In this document: one piece after another, positions 41,858 through 51,232 of the stretch | Position numbering within the stretch: position 1 is the first letter of the stretch | Layout: the number at the start of each line of letters is the position of its first letter | Assembly: GCF_002886255.1 (NCBI RefSeq) | Contig: NZ_KZ614149.1 | Location: forward strand, 186,001-250,000 | Direction: 5' to 3' | Length of the DNA stretch: 64,000 bases | Source of the DNA: Alteribacillus bidgolensis | Lineage (GTDB): Bacteria; Bacillota; Bacilli; Bacillales; Marinococcaceae | The notes under the pieces: generated by a model | Databases searched by the model: none | What the model was told of the DNA's origin: nothing | What the model saw: only the letters and a program-made list of their open reading frames with translations | Made by a program: the position numbers and the translations under genes

Positions 41858-42910
41858 ATGAATGTGGAAGATTTTAATTTCACGCTGCCAGAAGAATTAA
41901 TTGCTCAAATCCCCCTAAAAAAAAGAGATGCCTCCCGGTTAATGGTACTTGACCCGGAAGCGGCAAGTTACAAACATGAAATGTTTCCTGCTTTATTAAA
42001 TTATCTTAAAGAAGGGGATTGTCTTGTTCTTAACGATACAAGAGTCCTCCCTGCCCGTTTGTTCGGAGAAAAAGAAACAGGTGGACAGGTAGAAGTGCTT
42101 CTTTTAAATCAAGAGCAAGAAGATGAATGGGAAACGTTAATAAAACCAGCTAAGCGAGTGAAACCTGGTACGAAACTTTCCTTTGGAAATGGTAAATTAA
42201 CAGCAGAGTGTACAGGGATTTTAGAACATGGCGGGAGAATGCTCCGATTTGAATATGAAGGTGTATTTTTAGAAATACTCGATGAATTGGGAGAGATGCC
42301 GCTTCCTCCTTACATAAATGAAAAGCTTTCTGATAATGATAGGTATCAAACGGTTTATGCAAAACATGATGGCTCTGCTGCAGCTCCTACGGCCGGCTTG
42401 CATTTTACAGAGGATCTGCTGCATCGTATAAAAAAAATGGGTGTTCACGTCACTACAGTAACACTCCATGTAGGGTTAGGCACGTTTCGTCCGGTGGCTG
42501 CTGAAACTATAGAAGATCATCATATGCATGCAGAGTTTTTTCAAATAAGCGAAGGTACAGCTAAGCTATTAAACGAAACAAAAGACAACGGAAATAACAT
42601 TATAGCAGTCGGCACAACTTCTGCGCGAACATTAGAGACAGTTGCCCAAAAGGAACAAGGTAGATTTAAAAAAGATTCGGGCTGGACGGATATTTTTATT
42701 TATCCTGGCTACTGTTTTCAAGGAATAGATGCGCTTCTTACCAATTTTCACCTGCCAAAGTCTACGCTTGTTATGCTTGTTAGCGCTATGGCAGGAAGAG
42801 AGTTTTTATTATCTTCATATCAAGAAGCAGTTAAAGAACGTTATCGTTTCTTTAGTTTTGGCGATGCTATGCTTATTATGAAAGGAAGTCACAACAAATG
42901 GCGGCAGTGA
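41858..42910 (+). CDS. queA: S-adenosylmethionine:tRNA ribosyltransferase-isomerase QueA
   Basis: A 350-aa enzyme of queuosine biosynthesis that converts preQ1 at tRNA position 34 to epoxyqueuosine using AdoMet as ribosyl donor. Blocks: FTLPEELIAQIPL..RDASRLMVL, LVLNDTRVLPARLFG, AAPTAGLHFTEDLL, and LITNFHLPKSTLVMLVSAMAG-like LLTNFHLPKST. It overlaps tgt by 13 bases, as in the B. subtilis queA-tgt pair, so the two are coupled. Confidence 0.96.
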   Translation: MNVEDFNFTLPEELIAQIPLKKRDASRLMVLDPEAASYKHEMFPALLNYLKEGDCLVLNDTRVLPARLFGEKETGGQVEVLLLNQEQEDEWETLIKPAKRVKPGTKLSFGNGKLTAECTGILEHGGRMLRFEYEGVFLEILDELGEMPLPPYINEKLSDNDRYQTVYAKHDGSAAAPTAGLHFTEDLLHRIKKMGVHVTTVTLHVGLGTFRPVAAETIEDHHMHAEFFQISEGTAKLLNETKDNGNNIIAVGTTSARTLETVAQKEQGRFKKDSGWTDIFIYPGYCFQGIDALLTNFHLPKSTLVMLVSAMAGREFLLSSYQEAVKERYRFFSFGDAMLIMKGSHNKWRQ

Positions 42911-44037
42911 CATATGAACTGATTAAAACATGTAAACAATCAGGAGCAAGATTAGGGAAAATCCACACCCCTCACGGTACAATTGACACTCCTATTTTCA
43001 TGCCGGTAGGTACATTGGCTACAGTGAAAACGTTAAGTCCTGAAGAATTAAATGATATGGCAGCACAGATTATTTTAAGTAATACATATCACCTATGGCT
43101 TCGTCCTGGAGAAGATATCATTGCTGAAGCCGGCGGCCTTCATTCCTTTATGAATTGGGATAAGCCAATACTTACAGACTCAGGTGGTTATCAGGTTTTC
43201 AGCTTAAGTAAACTTCGAGATATTAAAGAAGAAGGGGTACATTTTAGAAATCATATCAGCGGCGAAAAACTATTTCTATCTCCTGAAAAAGCAATGAACA
43301 TTCAAAATGCGCTTGGGCCTGATATCATGATGGCATTTGACGAATGTCCGCCATATCCTGCTGAAAGGGATTATATGAAAGCTTCGGTTGAACGTACTAC
43401 AAGGTGGGCGGAACGTTGTTTAGAAGCTCATCAAAGACCAATTGATCAAGCTTTATTTGGGATTGTCCAAGGTGGAGAATATGAAGATTTGAGGAAACAA
43501 TCTGCAAATGATTTGATTTCCTTAGACTTTCCGGGTTATGCTGTAGGCGGATTATCTGTAGGGGAACCTAAAAATGTTATGAATGAAGTATTGGACTTTA
43601 CTACTCCGCTTTTACCAGAAAACAAGCCCCGCTACTTAATGGGAGTAGGTTCAGCAGATTCTCTAATTGATGGGGCAATTAGAGGAATAGACATGTTTGA
43701 TTGCGTACTGCCAACTCGTATTGCTAGAAATGGTACATGCATGACCAGCAGAGGACGTCTTGTAGTACGAAATGCTAAATATACCCGGGATTTTCGCCCG
43801 CTTGATGACCATTGTGATTGTTATACATGTAAAAATTATTCGCGAGCTTATATTAGACATCTAGTTAAGTGCAATGAAACATTTGGTTTTAGATTAACTT
43901 CTTACCATAATCTTTATTTCCTGTTAAAATTAATGAAACAGGTTCGTGAAGCTATTGAAGATGACAGGCTGCTTGATTTTAAAGAAGAATTTTTTGAACA
44001 ATACGGATTTTACAGCCAGAACGCTAAAAATTTTTAA
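42898..44037 (+). CDS. tgt: tRNA-guanine transglycosylase Tgt
   Basis: A 379-aa enzyme that swaps guanine-34 of GUN-anticodon tRNAs for preQ1. Catalytic regions: LTDSGGYQVFSL, IVQGGEYEDLR, GGLSVGEP and the nucleophile in GIDMFDCVLPTR. The zinc site is CDCYTC...HLVKCNE near 303-335. It acts before QueA in the pathway although its gene follows. The start overlaps the end of queA. yajC follows 60 bases later. Confidence 0.97.
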   Translation: MAAVTYELIKTCKQSGARLGKIHTPHGTIDTPIFMPVGTLATVKTLSPEELNDMAAQIILSNTYHLWLRPGEDIIAEAGGLHSFMNWDKPILTDSGGYQVFSLSKLRDIKEEGVHFRNHISGEKLFLSPEKAMNIQNALGPDIMMAFDECPPYPAERDYMKASVERTTRWAERCLEAHQRPIDQALFGIVQGGEYEDLRKQSANDLISLDFPGYAVGGLSVGEPKNVMNEVLDFTTPLLPENKPRYLMGVGSADSLIDGAIRGIDMFDCVLPTRIARNGTCMTSRGRLVVRNAKYTRDFRPLDDHCDCYTCKNYSRAYIRHLVKCNETFGFRLTSYHNLYFLLKLMKQVREAIEDDRLLDFKEEFFEQYGFYSQNAKNF

Positions 44038-44097
44038 AGGAAGAAAGCGCTGTATATTCAGTTTCACTGATGGAAGGCTATGAAGGGAGGGAAAATA

Positions 44098-44352
44098 ATG
44101 GAAGCAATTATTATGCTGGTGCTCATGTTTGCTATTTTTTATTTCTTGCTGATCCGGCCGCAGCAAAAACGACAAAAACAGGTTCGGGAAATGCATTCCA
44201 ACTTGCAAAAGGGAGACCGCATTGTCACCATTGGCGGTTTGCATGGGACAATTGATGCGTTAGACGAAAACAAAATTGTTCTTCTCGTTGAGAATAATCA
44301 AAAGCTAACTTTTGATCGCAATTCTGTACGAGATGTCGTTAATGAGGACTAA
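44098..44352 (+). CDS. yajC: Sec translocase accessory subunit YajC (YrbF)
   Basis: An 84-aa protein with one membrane helix (about 2-20) followed by the conserved IRPQQKRQKQ and GDRIVTIGGLHGTI. It associates with SecDF and the translocon. I start at the ATG at 44098 because GGGAGGG lies six bases before it; upstream in-frame codons would extend an unlikely basic tail. Same order tgt-yajC as in B. subtilis. Confidence 0.92.
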   Translation: MEAIIMLVLMFAIFYFLLIRPQQKRQKQVREMHSNLQKGDRIVTIGGLHGTIDALDENKIVLLVENNQKLTFDRNSVRDVVNED

Positions 44353-44402
44353 TATGTCTTCATTTACATAAGTAAGGTACAAACTAGCGAATAAAAGAAC
44401 TC

Positions 44403-44580
44403 AAAAGGGCTGTCTCAAAAGGTTAGTTTACATTGGTTATCTAGCAACTGGAATATGTGATACTTCTCAGCGGTAAATAGGGCAGTATGAAGACCCCTCA
44501 GTGAGGGGTAACCGTCGCCCGCAAATAGTAAGTATGTTCCAGTTGCTCTTGCCGAGAACTGACTTATGGGACAGCCTTTT
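44403..44580. mobile_element. MITE-like element 1 (178 bp, no ORF)
   Basis: Imperfect terminal inverted repeats: AAAAGGGCTGTCTCAAAAG on the left against AAAAGGCTGTCCCATAAG (reverse complement of the right end). A second internal inverted pair is AGCAACTGGAATATG with TATGTTCCAGTTGCT, and a small stem CCCCTCA / TGAGGGG lies at the centre. No coding capacity. A related copy is at 60046-60242. With repeat I it fills the 336-base gap between yajC and yrzE. Confidence 0.65.
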
Positions 44581-44585
44581 CTTTA

Positions 44586-44680
44586 ACACTTTACGAAATT
44601 TAAATTTGTTAAAGGAACAAAGTATAAGTAAAATTACGACTTCCGCCATAAGGACTCGGCGGCAAGCCGAGTTTTTCTAA
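44586..44680 (+). repeat. Intergenic palindromic repeat, full copy I
   Basis: Has TTTGTTAAAGGAACAAAG, CTTCCGCCATAAGGA, CTCGGCGGCAAGCCGAG and TTTTTCTAA. Begins five bases after MITE-like element 1 and ends nine bases before the yrzE stop. Confidence 0.9.
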
Positions 44681-44688
44681 CATAATTA

Positions 44689-45063
44689 TTAAAGGGAAAC
44701 AGCGTTTACGCCAATCGCCCCTCCGATTGCGGAAGAAGCGAGAAAACTAGAGAAAAAAACGGCTTGCATACTTGATAAAGAACTGTCATACCCAAGATAT
44801 TGAAATAATACGACAATACATAAGACTCCTGCAGCTGTTAAGATGCCAGTGAACATCCCCTTTTCCTTTGCCCGCAGTCCTGAAATAAATCCTCCTATTC
44901 CAAAACTGATGAGAGCCAATATAAATAATAACCATTGGATCGATCCTTCAGATATAGCTGTGAATCGAAGCATTACAGAAAAGATGATGCTGCAGCCAAT
45001 AAGCAGCCCGATAATGACAACCATACCTGCCCCTATTGCATTGAAACGGCTAGAACGCTCCAT
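44689..45063 (-). CDS. yrzE: TIGR04086-family membrane protein YrzE
   Basis: A 124-aa protein with four membrane helices (about 10-32, 42-62, 70-90, 97-118) and Gly-rich FGIGGFISGLRAKEKGMFTGIL, which marks this small family. B. subtilis yrzE lies between yajC and yrbG, as here. Function unknown. GGGGGAG precedes the ATG on the coding strand. Confidence 0.82.
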   Translation of the reverse strand: MERSSRFNAIGAGMVVIIGLLIGCSIIFSVMLRFTAISEGSIQWLLFILALISFGIGGFISGLRAKEKGMFTGILTAAGVLCIVVLFQYLGYDSSLSSMQAVFFSSFLASSAIGGAIGVNAVSL

Positions 45064-45154
45064 AATTCTCCCCCTTTATTTCTTGTTATTAAAGGTATAT
45101 GGACAAGGAGACGAAAATAGAAGAAGTTTGTTTTGGCAGCAGCCATTTTTCCTT

Positions 45155-45250
45155 GTACCTTTAGGAAAGTTTAAGTTTGTTGAAGGATCAAAGTATAAGT
45201 AAAACTACATCTTCCGCCATAGGACCCGGCGGCAAGCCGAGTTTTTCTAA
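45155..45250 (+). repeat. Intergenic palindromic repeat, full copy J
   Basis: Starts at TACCTTTAGGAAAG, includes TTTGTTGAAGGATCAAAG, CTTCCGCCATAGGA, CCGGCGGCAAGCCGAG and TTTTTCTAA. In the 370-base gap between yrzE and the NhaD-type gene, which otherwise holds only the next hairpin. Confidence 0.9.
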
Positions 45251-45317
45251 CATTGTTAGAAAAGTAAACGTATTGGTAAAAAAGTATAAGCAAACGACCG
45301 CATGTCAGTGTATAAGA

Positions 45318-45355
45318 CCTGGCATTGTTTCCTTTAGGAGGCAATCCAGGTTTTC
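45318..45355 (+). other. Unassigned hairpin upstream of the NhaD-type gene
   Basis: CCTGG-ATTG-CC / GG-CAAT-CCAGG interrupted stem followed by TTTTCAT. Could be a decayed terminator or leader structure about 80 bases before the gene. Confidence 0.35.
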
Positions 45356-45433
45356 ATAAAAACAAATTATCAGTTCAAAAGAGTGCTCTCTATACATAAG
45401 CTAGTACAAACCCGTAAAAAGGTGGTAGCTTAA

Positions 45434-46729
45434 GTGGAAGAAGTAGCACTTGCTCTTTTAATATTCATGATTAGTTATTTTTTTCTTATTACCGAAAAAG
45501 GCGACCGTGCTCTAGTAGCATGTGCAGGCGGCCTGCTTATGGTTATTTGCGGAGTGCTTGATCTAGGTCTTGTTTTCTTTCGGTACATAGATTGGCACAC
45601 GATTGCCTTATTATTATCTATGATGATCATTGTATCTATAAGCAGTCAGAGTGGAATGTTTCAATTTGCGGCTGTAAGGACAGCACAACTAGTAAAAGGA
45701 AGGCCTTTACCTCTCCTTGTATTACTATCTTTCTTGACAGCCGTGGGCTCTGCATTTCTTAATAATGTTACAACCGTTCTGCTCATTACACCTGTGGTGT
45801 TCACATTAACGAACATGCTGCGTTTAAAAACACTTCCTTTTCTTATGGCTATTATTATTTCATCAAACATAGGTGGAACGGCTACATTAATTGGAGACCC
45901 GCCAAATTTAATGATTGGACAGGCAGCAAAAGATTTATCATTTAATGATTTTTTGGTGCATCTAGGACCTCCTTCAGTCATAATTTTTATATTTGCTATG
46001 ACTGGACTCGCCCTATATTACAAAAACGTGTTGAAACGAAAAAACAGTCAGGAAGCAAGGCAGAGTTTAATGGATCTTACAGCAGCCGATTTTATTACGA
46101 GCAAATCGTTGTTAAAAAAATCGGTATGGGTACTGGTTTTGACGATATCAGCTTTTTTGCTTCAGCCTTTGATTAAAGTAGAATTAACAGCGATAGCGAT
46201 GGGCGGAGCCCTCTTTTTAATGTTTTTAACACAAAAAGAAGCAAACCCTGAAGCTATCTTTAAACAAATGGAATGGACGACCATTTTCTTTTTTGCAGGG
46301 CTGTTTATGCTCGTAGGAGGTCTTGAAGAAACTGGTTTATTAGAAGAATTAGCTAGAGGCATAATATTTATGACAGAAGGAAATATGACAAAGACATCTC
46401 TATCATTGTTATGGATCTCTGGAATCGTATCAGGTTTTGTAGATAATATTCCGTTTGTAGCAGCAATGATTCCTGTGGTACTGGAATTAGAAGGTTATGG
46501 AATGGGAGATCTTGAGCCAGTGTGGTGGGCATTAGCGCTTGGAGCATGCCTAGGAGGAAATGCTACTCTCATTGGGGCAACAGCTAATGTTATTGTTGCA
46601 GGTTTGGCTTCCAAACAAGGAAAGGGTTTCAGTTACCTTGATTTTTTTAAGATCGGCGCACCGACGGCTCTTGTTTCATTGATTGTTTCCACCCTTTACG
46701 TATATTTGCGTTATCTATTGCTTTACTAA
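45434..46729 (+). CDS. ArsB/NhaD-type ion transporter
   Basis: A 431-aa membrane protein with about eleven to twelve helices. Family motifs are SAFLNNVTTVLLITPVV, SSNIGGTATLIGDPPN and the mirror motif FVDNIPFVAA with GGNATLIGATANVI, typical of the IT superfamily. Possible jobs are sodium-proton antiport (NhaD), arsenite export or anion uptake; the sequence alone does not decide. It is inserted between yrzE and yrbG, where B. subtilis has no such gene, which would fit a salt- or alkali-adapted host. GTG start with AAGGTGGT upstream. Confidence 0.78.
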   Translation: MEEVALALLIFMISYFFLITEKGDRALVACAGGLLMVICGVLDLGLVFFRYIDWHTIALLLSMMIIVSISSQSGMFQFAAVRTAQLVKGRPLPLLVLLSFLTAVGSAFLNNVTTVLLITPVVFTLTNMLRLKTLPFLMAIIISSNIGGTATLIGDPPNLMIGQAAKDLSFNDFLVHLGPPSVIIFIFAMTGLALYYKNVLKRKNSQEARQSLMDLTAADFITSKSLLKKSVWVLVLTISAFLLQPLIKVELTAIAMGGALFLMFLTQKEANPEAIFKQMEWTTIFFFAGLFMLVGGLEETGLLEELARGIIFMTEGNMTKTSLSLLWISGIVSGFVDNIPFVAAMIPVVLELEGYGMGDLEPVWWALALGACLGGNATLIGATANVIVAGLASKQGKGFSYLDFFKIGAPTALVSLIVSTLYVYLRYLLLY

Positions 46730-46797
46730 ACAATACATGTATATAAGGATGATAGGTAACAATAACGGAGACGAATTGAGACAAGAAGGTGTGGAAT

Positions 46798-47451
46798 GTG
46801 GAGGTCTTGACTATTGTGCTGCGCACCATCGTCGTATATTTGTTCTTATTGATCATTTTGCGAGTGATGGGGAAAAGAGAAATCGGGGAACTGTCTGTTT
46901 TAGATTTTGTAGTATCTATTATGATTGCTGAACTTGCTGTCGTATCAATAGATAATGTCAATGTACCAGTTATTGAAGCGTTTACTCCTATAATTGTACT
47001 CTCTATCATTCAAATAGTATTGGCGTATTTATCTTTAAAAAGTCCAAAACTGCGGCACCTTATTGATGGAAAACCTGTCGTTTTAATCAAGGACGGAAAA
47101 ATAAATGAAAAAGAGATGAAAAAACAACGATACAACTTTGATGATTTGCTCATGCAAATTAGAGAGAAAGATATAAAAGATGTGTCAAACGTAGAATTTG
47201 CTATACTAGAGCCTTCAGGTGATTTGTCTGTGTTTGAAAAACAAAACGAAGAAGATGAACAGGAATACACCTATCCGATCCCCTTAGTTATTGACGGTGA
47301 AATTCAAATTGAGCAGTTGGGAATGGCAAAAAAAGATGAACTATGGCTTCGAAGAGAATTACGAAAGGCTGGAATTGACAATTTAAAGGCCGTCTCTTAT
47401 TGCGTATTGCAGGAAAGTGGGATATTATATATAGATTTAAAAGAAGAGTAG
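46798..47451 (+). CDS. yrbG: DUF421 membrane protein YrbG
   Basis: A 217-aa protein with three N-terminal membrane helices (within 1-80) and a cytoplasmic DUF421 domain (LRVMGKREIGELSVLDFVV, GKPVVLIKDGKINEKEM, then LWLRRELRKAGI). Role unknown; related proteins act in spore or envelope physiology. I start at the GTG at 46798, with AGAAGGTG six bases before it; the GTG at 46789 overlaps that site. It is convergent with spoVB only 11 bases away, the same order as in B. subtilis. Confidence 0.85.
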   Translation: MEVLTIVLRTIVVYLFLLIILRVMGKREIGELSVLDFVVSIMIAELAVVSIDNVNVPVIEAFTPIIVLSIIQIVLAYLSLKSPKLRHLIDGKPVVLIKDGKINEKEMKKQRYNFDDLLMQIREKDIKDVSNVEFAILEPSGDLSVFEKQNEEDEQEYTYPIPLVIDGEIQIEQLGMAKKDELWLRRELRKAGIDNLKAVSYCVLQESGILYIDLKEE

Positions 47452-47462
47452 ATCTAACCGCT

Positions 47463-49001
47463 CTATACTTTAGGAACGAGCTTTTTAAGCTGGTTCCATT
47501 TTATTATTCCAGCTGAGAATAAAAGAATAAAATACAGTCCTGCAGACAGCAATGCTGCAGCTGCGGTTTGTATAAAAGTCGTTTGTTCTTCCAAAAAATG
47601 GTTAATAATTATTTGTGTACCTATTACAGATGAAAGAGCTGTTAGAATAACCAAAAAACAATACCCAGCTTCAAAAATAAAACCTACAGTTTTAGAGACC
47701 ACATAAAGATGAAGCAGTGTAACCAGCATCATATTAATAGCAACAGCTAAAGCAGCACCCTTAATGCCCAGTTCAGGCTGTGATGTAAGAACGAAAAGAG
47801 CAGCCATTTTAATAACAGCACCAACTAACGTGTTTATCATCGCAGACCTTGCAAGGTTAAGACCTTGTAAAACAGCTTGAAGAGGGCCTTGCAAGTATAG
47901 AAAAATGCTGAATGGAGCCAGGATTTTAATATAATATGCTGTATGCGGGGCATCATACATGACTGTCATTACTAATTCTGCAAAGACATATAAAAAGAGA
48001 GATGAAAACACCCCAGCTAATAACGCTGTCCTAAGCGTTTGGCGGAGCCTGTTTTGAATAACTGCATAATTATTATTAGCTGCAGCTTCGCTTACAGCAG
48101 GAACTAATGTTACAGAAAAAGAATAAGTAATAAAAGTAGGTAAAAACAAAAGAGGTATCACAAACCCGCTTAATTCACCGTATTGAGCTGTTGCTGCAGC
48201 CGTAGCTACCCCGGCGAGGGCAAGACTTTGAGCAATGATGATCGGTTCAAAAAACAATGATATAGATCCGATCATACGGCTTCCAGTAGCTGGTAAAGCA
48301 ATAGCCATTAAATTATGAAAAGTATTCTTACTTTCTTTAAGAGCCTCTAGAAATTGGCTTCTTACTTTTAACGGTTTATTGCTTTTAAAACATTTCATCA
48401 TATACAGTAACGAAACAAGTTCTCCTGCCACTACAGAAAGCATTGCGCCAGCTGCAGCATATTCTAGCCCATAGGGGAGTAATGCTTTCGTACATACGGC
48501 TACCAGGGAAATACGCACTGTTTGTTCTAATACTTGTGAAATGGCTGTCGGTTTCATATTCTGTCTGCCTTGAAAGTATCCTCTCAATACTGCAGAAACA
48601 GCTACAATAGGGATGATAGGAGTAATAGCAATTAAGGGATAAAGGGCGCGATCGTCTGTTAAGAAATATTTTGCAAAGAAAGGCGCTGCTGTTAGTAAAG
48701 CGATAGTGAAGAGAACACTTAAAGTCCCTGTAACACAAAGAGACACTACAAGTACTTTTTTCATTTTCCGGGTGTCATTTTGAATATCTGCTTCTGCAAT
48801 TAATTTAGATATCGCAACAGGAAGGCCTAATTGTGTTAAGGTAATAATAAGTAAAAGAGACGGAAAAGCCATCATATACAGGCCTACACCTTCAGCTCCT
48901 AATATCTTAGCAGTGATTATTCTATTTATAAATCCAAGAATGCGAGTAACTAAACCAGCAATAATTAATATTATCGTTCCTTGAATAAAGGTTTGTTTCA
49001 T
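47463..49001 (-). CDS. spoVB: Stage V sporulation protein B, SpoVB (MOP-superfamily flippase)
   Basis: A 512-aa polytopic protein with about fourteen helices, beginning QGTIILIIAGLVTRILGFINR, which resembles SpoVB and other lipid-linked oligosaccharide flippases of the PST/MurJ type. SpoVB is needed for spore cortex synthesis, presumably moving lipid II during engulfment. A near-perfect palindrome in its last codons (47473-47497) may help stop transcription between the tightly convergent yrbG and spoVB. AAAGGATG precedes the coding-strand ATG. Confidence 0.9.
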   Translation of the reverse strand: MKQTFIQGTIILIIAGLVTRILGFINRIITAKILGAEGVGLYMMAFPSLLLIITLTQLGLPVAISKLIAEADIQNDTRKMKKVLVVSLCVTGTLSVLFTIALLTAAPFFAKYFLTDDRALYPLIAITPIIPIVAVSAVLRGYFQGRQNMKPTAISQVLEQTVRISLVAVCTKALLPYGLEYAAAGAMLSVVAGELVSLLYMMKCFKSNKPLKVRSQFLEALKESKNTFHNLMAIALPATGSRMIGSISLFFEPIIIAQSLALAGVATAAATAQYGELSGFVIPLLFLPTFITYSFSVTLVPAVSEAAANNNYAVIQNRLRQTLRTALLAGVFSSLFLYVFAELVMTVMYDAPHTAYYIKILAPFSIFLYLQGPLQAVLQGLNLARSAMINTLVGAVIKMAALFVLTSQPELGIKGAALAVAINMMLVTLLHLYVVSKTVGFIFEAGYCFLVILTALSSVIGTQIIINHFLEEQTTFIQTAAAALLSAGLYFILLFSAGIIKWNQLKKLVPKV

Positions 49002-49287
49002 CCTTTCGCCCCCGTCTTTTTTTCACAGTGCAACCTTTCTTAAAGGCTGCTGTATCTGTAAGTAAAGAAGCACCGAATTTTAGCTGGCACCTCAATTTGA
49101 TTTTGCAAATATGATTAAGAGGGATGATATCATTGCACCTATCGCATTTACGGGCCTGTACTATGAAAGACGCACTCGTTGAAGTTGCAATTTATGGTCA
49201 GTAACCTCTACTTCTAGAAATGTATATGCAAAAAGTCCGGACAGGCATGACATTTTTTTAAAGAAGAAAAACTTGGGAGGAACTATT

Positions 49288-49602
49288 ATGTGTGAGCAGC
49301 AATTCGAAGTTTGGAAATCAGACGCTGAACCGGCTTTAAGAAGTAAAGTTGAGGAGTTTCAGCTGATGGGCTACAATCATGCAGATAAGGATGAAGTGTG
49401 GAAGTGTGTTATTGAAAAATTAAAAAAGAAAAAAGATTATGTACGCTTTCATGTACTTATCAATTCAATATTAACGTTAAGACTTAGTGAATACATGAAC
49501 AGATTAACGATTTCTGCTTATAAGGAAAGCCGCACCTCAAATTTAAACAACTTAATGAATGAAATTGAAAACCATAATTCAAATAAACGTCATTTGACAT
49601 GA
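49288..49602 (+). CDS. comN: Post-transcriptional regulator ComN (YrzD)
   Basis: A 104-aa helical protein: VWKSDAEPALRSKVEEFQLMGY and VWKCVIEKLKKKKDYVRFH match the ComN family. In B. subtilis ComN controls comE mRNA accumulation and competence after transcription and binds DivIVA at cell poles. I start at the ATG at 49288 after GGGAGGAA; an earlier in-frame start lacks a ribosome site. A 286-base stretch upstream to spoVB shows nothing I can name. Confidence 0.82.
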   Translation: MCEQQFEVWKSDAEPALRSKVEEFQLMGYNHADKDEVWKCVIEKLKKKKDYVRFHVLINSILTLRLSEYMNRLTISAYKESRTSNLNNLMNEIENHNSNKRHLT

Positions 49603-49623
49603 AAAACCAGGCATCAGTATAAT
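49594..49623 (+). promoter_or_regulatory. Strong sigma-A-type promoter inside the end of comN, facing secD
   Basis: TTGACA, 18-base spacer, TATAAT. The -35 lies in the last codons of comN. Transcription would start near 49630, 300 bases before secD. Confidence 0.65.
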
Positions 49624-49629
49624 TAAAAT

Positions 49630-49930
49630 GCTGCTTCATAGGCAATCTTTTACATAGTTTGTTTTTTATAGAAAGAGGTTTATAAAGAATAGAAATGCCC
49701 AGCCACTCGGCCCCCAAACGAGATGGGGTCGTTTAGCGTTACAGGGTGTGGTGGATGCTGTTAGTGCAGGACGTTTGCAATTGCAGCAGGAGTTCTTTTA
49801 TTTTATTTGAACTTCCCTATTCCCATGGTGTTTGTGCTTTTTTATTGGTAGTTAACACCCGGTTTTAGTCAGCCTTTTTCCTGTTTTTAAACGGCATCAG
49901 GGAACTGGCCGAAGGAGGATGAAAGCATTA
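49630..49930 (+). other. Long untranslated leader of secD, structured, class unknown
   Basis: No ORF with a ribosome site is seen. Two mutually exclusive stems can form near 49707-49735: CGGCCCC with GGGGTCG, or AAACGA with TCGTTT. A GCAATTGC palindrome lies near 49777. No known riboswitch is recognised. The segment could be regulatory or just a long leader. Confidence 0.4.
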
Positions 49931-51232
49931 ATGGTGAAAAAATCGAGAATTGTGGCTTTTTTTGTGATAATTGCCCTTTTGGGTGGAATCATTTCACAAA
50001 CTGTCATGGACACCGCAAAAGGAATTAATTTAGGGTTGGATTTACAAGGTGGTTTTGAAATCTTATATGAAGTGAATCCAGCAGAAGATGGATCAGAAAT
50101 TACAGAAGAAACGTTACAGGCAACAGTAAGCGCCTTAAATCAGAGAGTTAACGTGCTGGGGGTTTCAGAACCGAATATTTCCATTGAAGGAGAAGATCGG
50201 ATTAGAGTACAGCTTGCCGGTGTAGAAGATCAGCAGACAGCTCGTGAACTGCTGGCTACAGAAGCTGACTTAAGCTTTAGGGATGTAGATGACAATGAAC
50301 GTCTTTCTGGTGAAGATCTTGAAGAGAACGGAGCAAGCGTAGGCTTTGATCAATCTAATCAACCGGTTGTAACGGTAACGTTAAGAGATGGAAATGCTTT
50401 TGGGGAAGTAACGGAAGACATTCTTAATGATTATAGTCCTCCTAACAATCGTCTTGTCATTTGGCTGGATTATGAAGAAGGAGACTCCTTTGCAGAAGAA
50501 TACCAACAAGAGGAACCTAAATACTTATCAGCCCCGGCTGTGAACCAGCCTCTTTATCATAAAAATATACAAATAGAAGGTAATTTTGAATTAGAAGAAG
50601 CAGAGTTTTTAGCAGAAGTACTTAATTCCGGTTCTCTACCAGTAGAGCTTGAAGAAATTTACTCCAATGCTGTTGGTGCTTCTCTTGGGGAAGATGCGAT
50701 GGAAAAAACAATATTTGCTGGTTTCATTGGTATAGGCCTTATATTGGCGTATATGATGATATACTATCGTTTTATGGGAGTGGTTGCAGCAATCACCCTC
50801 AGTGCTTATATTTATATTGTCCTTACGATATTTAATTGGATGGAAGGCGTGTTGACACTCCCAGGTATTGCTGCTCTCATTTTAGGGGTAGGTATGGCAG
50901 TGGATGCTAATATCATTACATATGAAAGAATAAAAGAAGAGATTAGGTCTGGAAGATCTATTATGTCAGCATTCAAATCAGGTTCTAGAAGATCGCTTTC
51001 AACTATTCTAGATGCTAACATTACAACGATTCTTGCGGCAGGAGTCCTGTTCTATTACGGAACCAGTTCTGTGCAAGGTTTTGCGGTTATGCTTATCGTT
51101 AGTATATTAACAAGTTTTTTAACGGCTGTTTATGGTTCCAGGCTGCTTTTGGGATTATGGGTGAAAAGCAGAATATTTAACAAGAAGCCGCGTGTTTTTG
51201 GAGTGAAGGAGAGTGAAATCAATGAACTTTAA
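49931..51232 (+). CDS. secD: Protein-export membrane protein SecD (separate polypeptide)
   Basis: A 433-aa protein: N-terminal helix (about 8-25), an extracytoplasmic P1 region from the GLDLQGGFEI motif to about 245 that includes VSEPNISIEGEDRIRVQLAG, then five helices with MTYYRFMGVVA-like IYYRFMG, GMAVDANIITYERIKEE and SRRSLSTILDANITTILA. SecDF uses the proton (or sodium) gradient to pull preproteins through SecYEG. GGAGG lies right at an in-frame ATG at 49919, so I prefer the ATG at 49931; the GTG at 49934 is also possible. B. subtilis has a fused SecDF; here secF is separate. Confidence 0.92.
   Translation: MVKKSRIVAFFVIIALLGGIISQTVMDTAKGINLGLDLQGGFEILYEVNPAEDGSEITEETLQATVSALNQRVNVLGVSEPNISIEGEDRIRVQLAGVEDQQTARELLATEADLSFRDVDDNERLSGEDLEENGASVGFDQSNQPVVTVTLRDGNAFGEVTEDILNDYSPPNNRLVIWLDYEEGDSFAEEYQQEEPKYLSAPAVNQPLYHKNIQIEGNFELEEAEFLAEVLNSGSLPVELEEIYSNAVGASLGEDAMEKTIFAGFIGIGLILAYMMIYYRFMGVVAAITLSAYIYIVLTIFNWMEGVLTLPGIAALILGVGMAVDANIITYERIKEEIRSGRSIMSAFKSGSRRSLSTILDANITTILAAGVLFYYGTSSVQGFAVMLIVSILTSFLTAVYGSRLLLGLWVKSRIFNKKPRVFGVKESEINEL

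Noticed and set aside
44403..44580. A complete insertion sequence
   Set aside because: Only 178 bases with no transposase frame; described as MITE-like instead.
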